From: Pseudomonas sp. ERMR1:02
Lineage (GTDB): Bacteria > Pseudomonadota > Gammaproteobacteria > Pseudomonadales > Pseudomonadaceae
Assembly: GCF_002277815.1 (NCBI RefSeq)
Contig: NZ_NKJI01000002.1
Span: 186,001-250,000 of the forward strand
DNA: 64,000 bases
Reading direction: 5' to 3'
Below the pieces are notes generated by a model. It did no database searches, was not told where the DNA came from, and saw nothing but the letters and a program-made list of their open reading frames with translations. Positions 43,859 through 52,733 of the stretch are shown piece after piece. The position numbers and the translations under genes were made by a program. Each line of letters begins with the position of its first letter. Within the stretch, counting starts at the first letter, position 1.

Positions 43859-44745
43859 TCATGACGGGTAATCCCGATAATGCCGCTCATACACCGACGC
43901 CGGATGATCCTCGGTCACTGACGCGGCCGACTCGGCCCACCATTGCGCGACTTGCGCCCCGGTGGCGATCCACACGTCGTCGTGCCGCAAAATCCCTCAA
44001 GCAGCTCGCGCAACACGCCAATTCGTCCCGGCGTCGCAATGATTTCCGGGTGCAGGCGCAGTACGTAGCACAGACCAAAGCGATGAAACCCTTCGAAGTC
44101 CATTTGCAGGTTGCCCAGAGTGTGGCTGTAGGACGCGATCCGCGATTGCGCCGGTGGCACCGCCGGGCTGAGGTTGAAGGCGAAGTAGGGTTCGTCTTCC
44201 AGTTCATAGTGCAACGGCAACTCGATCACCTGCGGCGCCGTTGGATGAGCGAAAGGCAAATCATCGCCGCGCCATGATGACGACCAGCGGATGCCCTGAT
44301 CCTTCAACGCCTCGATGAAGCCCGGTGCACCGTTGCCAGCGGGGATTCGGAAACCGGTGGGACGCCGACCGGTCAGCGCAGTCAATGCCTCGCAACCCTG
44401 GGCGATGTCGGCGCTCTGCGCGGTCAGGTCGAGGGTGTCGTAGTTCTGATGGCGATACCCGGCGCAGGCGATTTCATGGCCGTGGGCCTTGATCGCGCGA
44501 ATGTGTTCGGGGTTTTCCTCGGCCACGATGCCGGGGACAAACCAGCTGCTGGAAACGCCGAGCTCCTTGAACAAACCGAGTAAGCGCTCGACGCCGCGCT
44601 GGGTGCCGTAGCGCCAGACCGACAGGGTCTTGTCGCGCCCGGCAACTTCCGGCGCCTGGGTGAGAATGCCGTGGATGTCGTTGTAATCGACGGTCAGTAC
44701 CACGGCGCAACGGTAGCCCTTGGGCCAGACGGTGGACTCAGCCAT
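43859..44745 (-). pseudogene. Polysaccharide-deacetylase-family enzyme, frameshifted
   Basis: CE4/NodB-fold hydrolase without a signal peptide: metal-site Asp in LTVDYNDIHG, then HGHEIACAGYRHQ. Near residue 252 the frame breaks at GAGGGATTTTGC (43989-43996 plus strand). Adding one base gives LRHDDVWIATGAQVAQWWAE and a stop at 43859, 295 residues, paralleling the C-terminus of the gene beside it (MRQRDDVWFATCRDVAQWW). As written it ends at 43915 with an unrelated Ser/Gly/Arg tail. The start overlaps the previous gene by 8 bases (ATGGCTGA). Role in the cluster unknown. Confidence 0.8.
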
Positions 44746-45586
44746 GATGATGCTCCTTGAGCCACCACTGGGCGACGTCGCGGCAAGTGGCGAACCACAC
44801 GTCGTCGCGTTGGCGCATGTGTTCGAAGAGTTTTTCCAGCAACAGGATGCGCCCCGGCTTGCCGGTGATCTTGGGGTGGAACAGGGTCGTCAGGCACAAC
44901 CCTTCGTCCATGGCGCCGTCGTATTCGCGGCGCCAGCTGTCCAGGGTCAGCTCGTAACTGGCGGTGCGGTCCAGCCCGGAGGGGAAGTCCGGCGCGCGGG
45001 TGTAGGCGATGGAGGCGTAGTCGTCCATTTCCCAGCGGCCGGGGATTTCCACCAGTGGCGTGGCGTGGCCCGGTACGTTCACCAGGTACGGGCGATCGTC
45101 ACCGCGCATGCTGCTGGAGTAAGTCACGCCGGCCTCAACCAGCATCGCCGGGGTTTCGGCGCGCCAGTCGCCGGAGGGTGTGCGGAAACCTTCGGCGCGG
45201 ATGTTCAGGTGTTTCCAGAACACCTCGCGGGACAGCTTCATGACGTCCTTCTGCTGGTCCAGCGTCAGGGCGTAAAAGGATTCGTGTTTGTAGCCGTGAT
45301 AAGCCACCTCATGCCCGCGTTCGACAATCGCCTGGCACTGTTTTGGCCAGTTTTCCACGACCCACGCCGGGACGAAAAATGTTGTCGGGATGCGAAACTC
45401 ATCGAGCAGATCGAGAATCCGCGGCAATGCCCGATACGGGCCGTATCCGCCAAAACCGAAGTACTCGGGCTTGCGCCAGATCGAGCCGTCGAGCATGGCA
45501 TCGCCGGTCGGCCCATCGAGGTCAAAGGCCAGGGCCAGGCAGGCTTTGTGCTGGCCGGGCCAGGTGGGTTGGGGTGAGGAGGACAT
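44738..45586 (-). CDS. Polysaccharide-deacetylase-family enzyme
   Basis: A 282-residue cytoplasmic CE4-fold enzyme of the HpPgdA/PuuE-like subgroup. The metal-binding Asp pair is in FDLDGPTGDAML, His residues in HEVAYHGYKHE, and further motifs are TPSGDWRAETP and LTTLFHPKITGKPGR. Members of this subgroup act on small C-N substrates (PuuE allantoinase) as well as on glycans. With no signal peptide and an amino-acid importer alongside, hydrolysis of an imported small amide seems more likely than cell-wall work. The start at 45586 has GGAGCACC ahead. Confidence 0.82.
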   Translation of the reverse strand: MSSSPQPTWPGQHKACLALAFDLDGPTGDAMLDGSIWRKPEYFGFGGYGPYRALPRILDLLDEFRIPTTFFVPAWVVENWPKQCQAIVERGHEVAYHGYKHESFYALTLDQQKDVMKLSREVFWKHLNIRAEGFRTPSGDWRAETPAMLVEAGVTYSSSMRGDDRPYLVNVPGHATPLVEIPGRWEMDDYASIAYTRAPDFPSGLDRTASYELTLDSWRREYDGAMDEGLCLTTLFHPKITGKPGRILLLEKLFEHMRQRDDVWFATCRDVAQWWLKEHHHG

Positions 45587-45622
45587 CGGGGTGCTCCAGC
45601 TATCTATCAAAAAACACCGGAC

Positions 45623-45717
45623 CCTGTAGGAGCTGGCTTGCCAGCGAAGACGTCGGCACATCCAACGGCGATGTCGTCTGTCATGCTGCCTTCGCTGGCA
45701 AGCCAGCTCCTACAGGG
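45623..45717. repeat. REP pair inside the lyase/ABC/deacetylase cluster
   Basis: Arms 45623-45649 and 45688-45717 between the binding-protein stop (45725) and the first deacetylase start. Confidence 0.9.
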
Positions 45718-45724
45718 GCAAGCA

Positions 45725-46549
45725 TTACTTGCCGGCGTTGATCGTTACGGTCTTGATCGCGCCCAGTTCCAGGTCCCACTTCTTCAGGATCGCCTGGTAG
45801 CTGCCGTCGTCGATCATGCTCTGCAACGCGACTTTCACCGCTTCGCTCAATTCAGGTTTTTTCTTGCTCACGCCAAGGCCGGTGAACTGCGAGGAGATCG
45901 GCAGGCCCACGGTCTTGTACATGTCCTTTTCCTGGGTTTTCAGGTAAGGCAGGGTTTCGCTGCCCTGCATGGCGGCGTCGATGCGGCTCTGGCGCAGTTG
46001 CGCGCGGGCGTCGGCCGAGCCTTCGGTGCCGATCACGTTGATCGCAGGCTTGCCGGCGGCTTCACAGTTGGCCTTGCTCCACTCGGCGATTTCCGCCGGG
46101 AAGGTGGTACGGCGACTGGTGCCGACTTTCTTGCCGCACAGATCGACGATCTCGTTGGTGTCCTTGTTTTTCTGCAGGGTGTAGAACTGCGGGCCGCTGG
46201 TGAAGTAGTCGACGAAGGTCACGCTGGCCTGGCGTTCGGCGGTGTCGGTCATGCCCGACAGCACCATGTCCACGCGGTCGGTGGTCAGGGCGTTGATCAT
46301 TTGCTCGAAACCGGTTTCCTGCCATTTGATCTTCACGCCCAGACGTTCGGCCAGGGCATTGCCCAGGTCATAGTCAAGGCCGGTGAGGGTGTTGGTGGCC
46401 GGGTCCTTGAAATCCATCGGCGGGTAATTCGGCATGATCGCGACCACGATCTCGCCCTTGGCCTTGATGCTGGCCGGCAACTCGGCGGCGAAGCTGAAGC
46501 CGGATGCCATAACGCCTGCGAGTACTGCTGGAATAACGAAGTTCTTCAT
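45725..46549 (-). CDS. Amino-acid ABC transporter substrate-binding protein
   Basis: Family-3 periplasmic binding protein of 274 residues with a signal peptide (MKNFVIPAVLAGVMASGFSF, cleavage before AELP). The ligand-site stretches are NYPPMDFKDPATNTLTGLDY, DMVLSGMTDTAERQASVTFV and KKVGTSRRTTFPAEIAEW. It is the binding component for the ATPase and permease that precede it in the operon. The ligand is probably an amino acid or a modified amino acid; the cluster's lyase and hydrolases argue for an N-substituted compound. Confidence 0.88.
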   Translation of the reverse strand: MKNFVIPAVLAGVMASGFSFAAELPASIKAKGEIVVAIMPNYPPMDFKDPATNTLTGLDYDLGNALAERLGVKIKWQETGFEQMINALTTDRVDMVLSGMTDTAERQASVTFVDYFTSGPQFYTLQKNKDTNEIVDLCGKKVGTSRRTTFPAEIAEWSKANCEAAGKPAINVIGTEGSADARAQLRQSRIDAAMQGSETLPYLKTQEKDMYKTVGLPISSQFTGLGVSKKKPELSEAVKVALQSMIDDGSYQAILKKWDLELGAIKTVTINAGK

Positions 46550-46591
46550 GGGTCGTTCTCTTATGAGTGTTTTTTTTACGCCAACCGGCGC

Positions 46592-47356
46592 TTAGGTTCG
46601 AACGGCAGAAATGAAGCTTTGGGTGCGTGGGTTTTGCGGACTTATTAGTATTTCTTCGGGGCTTCCTGCCTCCACGATTTGCCCGCCGTCCATGAACACC
46701 ATGCGGTTGGACACTTCGCGAGCGAAGCCCAGTTCATGGGTGACGACGATCATGGTCATGCCGGTCTGTGCCAGATCGCGCATTACCGACAGCACCTCAC
46801 CGACCAGTTCCGGGTCGAGTGCCGAAGTGGGTTCATCGAACAGCATCAGCTTGGGCCGCATGGCCAGGGCGCGGGCAATCGCCACCCGTTGCTGCTGACC
46901 ACCCGAGAGTTCGATCGGATAGCTGTTGCGCTTGTCGGCCAGGCCGACACGGGCCAGCAGTTCCACGGCTTCTTCGTGCGCCTCCTTGGGCGAACGCTTG
47001 AGCACCTGGCACGGCCCTTCGATGATGTTTTGCAACACGGTCATGTGTGGGAACAGGTTGAAGCGCTGGAACACCATGCCAGTGGACAGGCGCTGGCGGG
47101 CGATCTGCGATTCGTTGAGCTCGTGCAGTTTGTTGCCGACGACCCGGTAACCCACCAGTTCGCCGTCGACCCAGAGGCCGCCCTTGTCGATCTTTTCCAG
47201 CTGGTTCACGCAGCGCAACAGGGTGCTTTTGCCGGAGCCGGATGGGCCGATGATGCACAGCACTTCGCCTTGCTCGACTTCGATGTTGATGTCCTTGAGC
47301 GCGTGGTAGCTGTCGTAGTACTTGTTCAGGCTCACGGCCTTGACGATGTTTCTCAT
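46592..47356 (-). CDS. Amino-acid ABC transporter ATPase
   Basis: A 254-residue polar-amino-acid-type ATPase. Walker A is [13 protein letters not shown] near 39, the signature [15 protein letters not shown] near 143, Walker [15 protein letters not shown] near 165, and the switch His in [11 protein letters not shown]. The start at 47356 ([10 protein letters not shown]) begins the domain; the in-frame extension has no family similarity. It follows the permease gene by 10 bases. Confidence 0.9.
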   Translation of the reverse strand: MRNIVKAVSLNKYYDSYHALKDINIEVEQGEVLCIIGPSGSGKSTLLRCVNQLEKIDKGGLWVDGELVGYRVVGNKLHELNESQIARQRLSTGMVFQRFNLFPHMTVLQNIIEGPCQVLKRSPKEAHEEAVELLARVGLADKRNSYPIELSGGQQQRVAIARALAMRPKLMLFDEPTSALDPELVGEVLSVMRDLAQTGMTMIVVTHELGFAREVSNRMVFMDGGQIVEAGSPEEILISPQNPRTQSFISAVRT

Positions 47357-47366
47357 GTCGGATTCC

Positions 47367-48244
47367 TCAAGAACGCTTGCCGGCGCCACGAGCGAAACGA
47401 CGCTCCAGACGGCTTTGACCAAAGGACAGGACGGTGACGGCGACCAGGTACCAGATACCGGCGACGATCAGCAGCTCCATCACGCGGGCGTTGGCGTAGT
47501 AGATGTTCTGGGCGTTGTAGAGCAGTTCCGAGTACTGGATCACGCTTGCCAGCGAAGTCATTTTCACCATGCCGATGAACTCGTTGCCCACCGGCGGAAT
47601 GATGATGCGCATGGCCTGGGGCAGGATGATCCGGCGTAGCGCTTGCAGGCGCGGCATACCGATCGACTTGGCGGCTTCGTATTGCCCGGTGTCCACCGAA
47701 AGCAGGCCGGCACGCACCACTTCGGCGGTGTAGGCGCCCTGGTTGATGCTCAAGCCGAGCAGGGCGGCCACGAACGGCGTCATCAGGCTCACGGTATCGA
47801 CTTCGAACAGGCCGGGAATGCCGATGGTGGGAAAGATCAGCGCCAGGTTGAACCACAACAGCAGTTGCAGAATCAGTGGCGTGCCGCGAAACAGCCAGGT
47901 GTAGGTCAGCGCCACGTAGCGCAGGATCGGGTTGGCCGACATGCGCATGATCGCCGTGATCACCCCGAAACAATGCCCAGGGCCATCGCCAGCACCGCCA
48001 TGACGATGGTATTGAACAAGCCCCACAGGATTGCCTGGGATGTGACGAACTGGCCGATGTACGACCATTCGATCTTGCCTTCGGCGAAGGCGCGCACCAG
48101 ACCCAGAATCGCGATGACGATCACCGTGGCGAAGAAGATCCGCCCGTAATAGCGCCGTGGCACGTGTTGGTACTGGGTGATGTCGAACTGGTTTTCCGCC
48201 AGTTTGCGCTCAGCCTGGAGTCGTTCTGCCTGTGTCTGGCTCAT
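47367..48244 (-). pseudogene. Amino-acid ABC permease, frameshifted
   Basis: His/Glu-type permease. The N-terminal part (MSQTQAERLQ to VMAVLAMALGI) and the C-terminal part (GVITAIMRMSANPILRYVAL to the EAA-loop stretch GQYEAAKSIGMPRLQALRRI and the end) are in different frames. The break is at a run of three T (47968-47970 plus strand); a fourth T gives GIVFGVITAIMR and a continuous 292-residue protein with about five helices. Without that base the importer would be non-functional. Starts at 48244, the frame's first domain residue. Confidence 0.85.
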
Positions 48245-48268
48245 GTTTGTTTCTCCGTACACGTTATC

Positions 48269-48386
48269 TGTAGGAGCGAGCCTGCTCGCGATGGTCGTCA
48301 ACGATGACGTTGGCTGTCTGACACCCCGCGGTATCCGTGACGCCATCGCGACGGTGCGACGATTCGACAGGCTCGCTCCTACAGGG
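48269..48386. repeat. Long REP pair between permease and lyase genes
   Basis: Arms 48269-48295 and 48366-48386 flank a 70-base spacer with GATGGTCGTCAACGATGACG, related to the spacers at 35474 and 62885. Confidence 0.85.
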
Positions 48387-48400
48387 GTTTTGCGTTTGAT

Positions 48401-49827
48401 TCAGAGGCGGAAGCCCTGATAGTCCTCGGTCCATTTTTGCTGGGCGGCGAGGGCGGTTTTCAGGCGGCCGATCTGCTCGCGTACCCGTTGCGGCGCGGTG
48501 CCACCCAGCCACTGCGGGCGGCGATGGCGGCTTCCAGGGTCAGGCTGTCGCGCACTTCGGGCGTCAGGCGCGGATCGATCTCGGCCAGCAGCGCCGGGGA
48601 GGCTTCCCACAGTTCGATGTCATGTTTCTCGCACGCCTGGACCAGCGCGCCGGTGATTTCGTGGGCTTCCTTGAACGGCACGCCGCGCACCGCCAGCCAG
48701 TCGGCGACTTCGGTGGCGAGGGTGAAGCCCATGGGCGCCTGGCGACGCAGCTCTTCGACGTTGACCGTCATGGTCGCGACCATCCCGGCCATGGCCGGCA
48801 GCACCAGCAGCAGGGTATCGACACTGTCGAGTACGCCGTTCTTGTCTTCGCTCAAGTCGCGGTTGTACGACAGTGGCAGGGACTTGAGGATCGACAGCAG
48901 ACCGGTCAGGTTGCCGATCAGGCGACCGGCCTTGCCCCGGGCGAGTTCGGCGATGTCCGGGTTCTTTTTCTGCGGCATGATCGAACTGCCGGTGGCATAG
49001 GCATCGTCCAACGCGACCCAGCGGAATTGCCGTGACGACCACAGGCAAAACTCTTCGGCGAGGCGGGAAATGTTGATGCCGAGCATGCTGGCGATAAACA
49101 GGAACTCGGCGACGTGATCGCGGCTGGCGACGGCGTCGATGGAGTTTTCGCAAACACCGCTGTAACCCATTTCCTTCGCCGATTGCTGCGGCAGCCGCGC
49201 GATGGCCGAACCGGCCATGGCCGCCGCACCCAGTGGCGACAACGAGGTGCGCGCATCCCAGTCCACCAGGCGCTGCACATCACGCAACATCGATTGTGCG
49301 TGGGCCAGCAAGTGATGGGCGAACACGATCGGCTGCGCCTGCTGCAAGTGGGTGAAGCCGGGGCAGATGCTTTCGACGTGTTGTTCGGCCTGATCCACCA
49401 GCGCTTGCTGCAAGGCCAGCACTTCGACGGCCAGGGTGCGTACGTGATCGCGCAAAAATAGCCGCAGGTCGTTAGCGGTCTGGTCATTGCGCGAACGGCC
49501 GGCGCGCAGCTTGCCGCCCAGGGCGCCAAGGCGTTCGGTCAGCAGGCGTTCGATGAAGGTGTGGACGTCTTCGTCGTCCAGGGTCGGGGCAACGCTGCCG
49601 GCGCGGAAGTCGGCACCGATACGCTCCAGGGCGTCGAGCATGGTTTGGGTTTCCTGCTCACTCAGAAGTCCTGCGCGCTGCAATTCCCGAGCATGGGCCT
49701 TGGAACCGGCGAGGTCGTACGGGGTGAGGCGGAAATAGCGCTCGGGGCAGCGGGACAGGGCTGCCAGGGCTTCGGACGGACCGCTTTTGAAGCGAGCACC
49801 CCACAGACGGTCGGTGGTTTGAGACAT
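48401..49827 (-). CDS. Argininosuccinate-lyase-like C-N lyase, C-terminal frameshift
   Basis: Fumarase/ASL-superfamily enzyme. Visible are GGKLRAGRSRNDQ near 104, the catalytic His H160 in GFTHLQQAQP, and the signature GSSIMPQKKNP with S281. Near residue 440 the frame breaks (48504-48506 plus strand). Restoring one G gives the conserved ASL ending GGTAPQRVREQI and a 475-residue protein ending at 48401; as written it stops at 48460 with RRNGYASRSAA. The cluster has an importer and hydrolases, not arginine-synthesis genes. A catabolic lyase releasing fumarate, as known for the ASL homologue EDDS lyase, is therefore as likely as arginine synthesis. Confidence 0.8.
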
Positions 49828-50133
49828 TATTGTTTTCCTCGTCGGTAATGCGAACGAAATCGGTATGCCAGACCTGTTATTCATGCCGAACATCATTCGG
49901 CCGACATCAGGTCAGTTGAATATCAAGGGCAGGGGACTAGCGCAGTTGCAAAAGGACGAGAGCTGATTGACGTATCAGCTTTTAATGGTTCGAAATCAGT
50001 GATTTGGCACTGAAGTTCGGAATTTGTTAGCGGTTGCCAAGTCTGGATTTCTGTGTTCATTATTATTAGGCCAGCTATGTTTTTGTTGTTGGATACAGAT
50101 TGTTGAATCGGGCGCCAGAGGTAAATAAGCATT
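49828..50133. other. Divergent promoter region, 306 bp, AT-rich
   Basis: Lies between the lyase operon and the LysR gene and must hold both promoters. It is clearly more AT-rich than the flanks. The dyad at 49885-49901 is the only obvious regulator site. Confidence 0.55.
49885..49901. promoter_or_regulatory. Candidate LysR operator dyad
   Basis: GCCGAA-N5-TTCGGC, a perfect 6-bp dyad centred about 66 bases before the lyase start codon, where a LysR recognition site is usual. Confidence 0.4.
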
Positions 50134-51098
50134 ATGGAAACCCCACTTTCCAATTCCGGAAACCCGCCGCCGAAAACGCTGCAACGGGCACCGTTGGCCC
50201 TCAGCGGGCTGGACTTCAAACTGCTCAAGGTGTTCAAGGCGGTGGTCGAGGCCGGTGGTTTCAGTGCGGCTCAGAACGAGTTGAATGTGGGGCTGGCAGC
50301 CATCAGCAAACAGATCTCCGACCTGGAAATCCGTATTGGCATGCGTCTGTGTACCCGAGGGCGAGAAGGTTTTCACCTGACCGAAGAAGGGCGCCTGGTC
50401 TATCAGGCGTCCATTGATTTATTTGCCTCGGTCGACAACTTTCGCGATCGTCTTAGTTCAGCTCGAATGAACTTGTTGGGGATCTTGGAGTGGGGGTTAT
50501 TGATAATACGATTTCTGATCCGGCGTCGCCATTAGTTGCGGCGCTTAGAGCAATCAATGAACAATCTCCGAAAGTAAGATTTCAACTTCAAGCGACACAA
50601 CTTGACGAGGTAGAAAGGGGCGTCGTAGAGGGGCGATTAGCGGCGGGGATTGTTCCGGTTTATCAAAAGCGCGAGGAGTTTGATTACTACACGCTCTACG
50701 ATGAACGCTCGGAAGTTTATTGCGCAGTCGGTCACCCTCTGTTCGCCATGGCGGACGCGGAAATGGGCGGCAGCGTGCTCAAGGATCATGAGTGCATCAA
50801 CCACCGCTACGCGATTCACCGAGACAAGCTGAATTTCGCCCACTACGACAGTTTTTCCGCCTCTGCCACTCAGGTGGAAGCCGTGGCGCTGTTGATCAAG
50901 ACCGGTCGTTTCGTGGGTTTCCTGCCCCAGCATTACGCGGCACCATGGGTGGCTCGGGGTGAGTTTCGTGCTGTGCGCCCGGATCTGATCAATATCGTCA
51001 CACCGTTCAATCTGATTTTGCGCCACAACACGGTTCGCAGCCCGCTGGTGAAGGCATTTGCCCAGGCTTTGGGTGTTGATTTGAAGGCGTCGGTTTGA
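50134..51098 (+). pseudogene. LysR-type regulator, frameshifted
   Basis: Divergent to the lyase operon and so its probable regulator. The N-terminal HTH is intact (LDFKLLKVFKAVVEAGGFSA, SKQISDLEIRIGMRLCTRG). The frame breaks after RMNLLGILEW at a run of five G (50492-50496); one more G joins it to VIDNTISDPASPLVAALRAI and the effector domain to residue 321. As written, only a 133-residue DNA-binding fragment plus an out-of-frame C-terminal half exist. The stretch 50500-50680 is noticeably AT-richer than the rest of the gene. Confidence 0.82.
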
Positions 51099-51138
51099 AG
51101 GTTCACCTGTAGCGAACAGTAACTAGCGAATACGACGC

Positions 51139-52728
51139 TTAAGGTTTCTGCATATGCAGCAGTACGAAATCGTTTTTATCGAAACGGCCAATCAATACCG
51201 GCTGTAGTGCTCCGGGAACTGTGCCTTGAATAGCCCGGTAATCGTTCAGATCCATCATCACCCAGGCAGGCGCTGCAACACTTTCCAGTCCCTGGATCGA
51301 CTCGGTGAAGAGTGGTTGCAAGTCCTGCTCGATATTGACCATGAACTTGATGGCTTTGGCGTCCTTGCCCATGCGGTGCAGCACCAGAGGCGCAGGGTCT
51401 TGTTGCACCAGAGCGAATGCGCTGCGGCTGAAAGTCTGGGTGTCGTAAAGTTGGCGTTCGAGCGGCTCGAACAACAGAATGTAAAACGACCAGAGTGCCA
51501 ACACCGCGCTAAAGGCCAGTGTTTGTGGTCGCCATTGGGGGCGAAACAGTACGGCCACTGCAACGGCTTGTAGAAGTCCGAGCAAGGTCATCAACGAAGC
51601 GACATGAGTCACTTCCTCGGCAAATCGTTGTCGCGCAAACAGTACAACAGCCATCAATGCAGCGGGTATCAGCAACCACAATGCTTGCATCAAACGGCGT
51701 AGCCAAACAAACCATCGACCCTGAGCCCCCACAAAGGGATACGCAGCAATGATCGCCGCCATGGGTAGCATCGGCAGCAGGTATCGGGCTTTTTTCGCCT
51801 GGGGTATGGACAGCCCGAGCATGACGATCAATCCGGCTGCCACGCAGTACTGCAGCACGCGCAATGCCGGCCCGGTCTGGCGTGGCTTGTTCAGCCAGAC
51901 CGCGATCAACGCCAGCAATGCCAAAGGATAGGCCAGCGCATAGTTGCCAACAGAACCGGTGAAGTAGTACAGCGGACCGCTGGCGCCTTCGCTGCCATCC
52001 ATGCGTCCGGTGAACTGCATGCGAATCACATCCTGCATAAACTCCGGACCGCCGCTGATTTTGGCCAGCCATAGCAAAAAGCCGACGCACACGGCCAATA
52101 GCAGCGCCGCCATCAGGCCGAAACCGATCAGGCGTTGCCAGTCACGATTGAGCAGGTAGTAGCTGCAGAGCATGCCGGTGGGAATCACCAGCCCGATCGG
52201 ACCGCGCACGCCAAAACCCAATAGCAATAAGGCAAAGATCAACAGCCATCGGCGTGGCGCCGCGAAATGATCGGCAGCATAACCCAGGTAGAACACGGCA
52301 AACGCCACTGCCGCGAGCATCAAGTCCAGGGAGATCGCTCGTGTTTCGGTAACGAAGGTATGGGTCAGCAACATCAGGGCGATGCTCAGCAGCGCCCATT
52401 GGATAGAATACGAAGCAACCAGTCGGTACATCAACGTGACGATGACCGCCGCGGCGATGGCACTTGGCAACCAGGCACTGAGGCTGTTGACCTGCCCGAA
52501 TGGCAGGGCCGACAACCAGACAAACAGTGTCGAAAGCGCCGAGTAATCCGCGTAGGGCTGACTATAGGTCGTGGGGAAAAAAGACGGCCCGTGGCGCAGC
52601 ATCTCTTGTGCGAACAGTACAAAGCGCGAGTCGAAGCCGATAGGCGCCTGCTGATACACGCCTGCACTGAACAGAAGCAGCGCCAACAGTCCGACCACGA
52701 GGGACTGTCGGCGAATACCCGGTGTCAT
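51139..52728 (-). CDS. ArnT-like membrane glycosyltransferase (second copy)
   Basis: GT-C-type glycosyltransferase of 529 residues: about 12 helices, the first-loop acidic pattern (YQQAPIGFDSRFVLFAQEML) and an N-terminal PMT_2-type domain, with a C-terminal soluble domain. It starts 5 bases after ugd stops and is the last gene of the arn transcript. It is much less like E. coli ArnT than the copy at 54847, so it may add Ara4N or another sugar to a second acceptor, or at a second lipid A position. The ATG at 52728 begins the protein; the ribosome site is weak. Confidence 0.8.
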   Translation of the reverse strand: MTPGIRRQSLVVGLLALLLFSAGVYQQAPIGFDSRFVLFAQEMLRHGPSFFPTTYSQPYADYSALSTLFVWLSALPFGQVNSLSAWLPSAIAAAVIVTLMYRLVASYSIQWALLSIALMLLTHTFVTETRAISLDLMLAAVAFAVFYLGYAADHFAAPRRWLLIFALLLLGFGVRGPIGLVIPTGMLCSYYLLNRDWQRLIGFGLMAALLLAVCVGFLLWLAKISGGPEFMQDVIRMQFTGRMDGSEGASGPLYYFTGSVGNYALAYPLALLALIAVWLNKPRQTGPALRVLQYCVAAGLIVMLGLSIPQAKKARYLLPMLPMAAIIAAYPFVGAQGRWFVWLRRLMQALWLLIPAALMAVVLFARQRFAEEVTHVASLMTLLGLLQAVAVAVLFRPQWRPQTLAFSAVLALWSFYILLFEPLERQLYDTQTFSRSAFALVQQDPAPLVLHRMGKDAKAIKFMVNIEQDLQPLFTESIQGLESVAAPAWVMMDLNDYRAIQGTVPGALQPVLIGRFDKNDFVLLHMQKP

Positions 52729-52733
52729 GAAAA

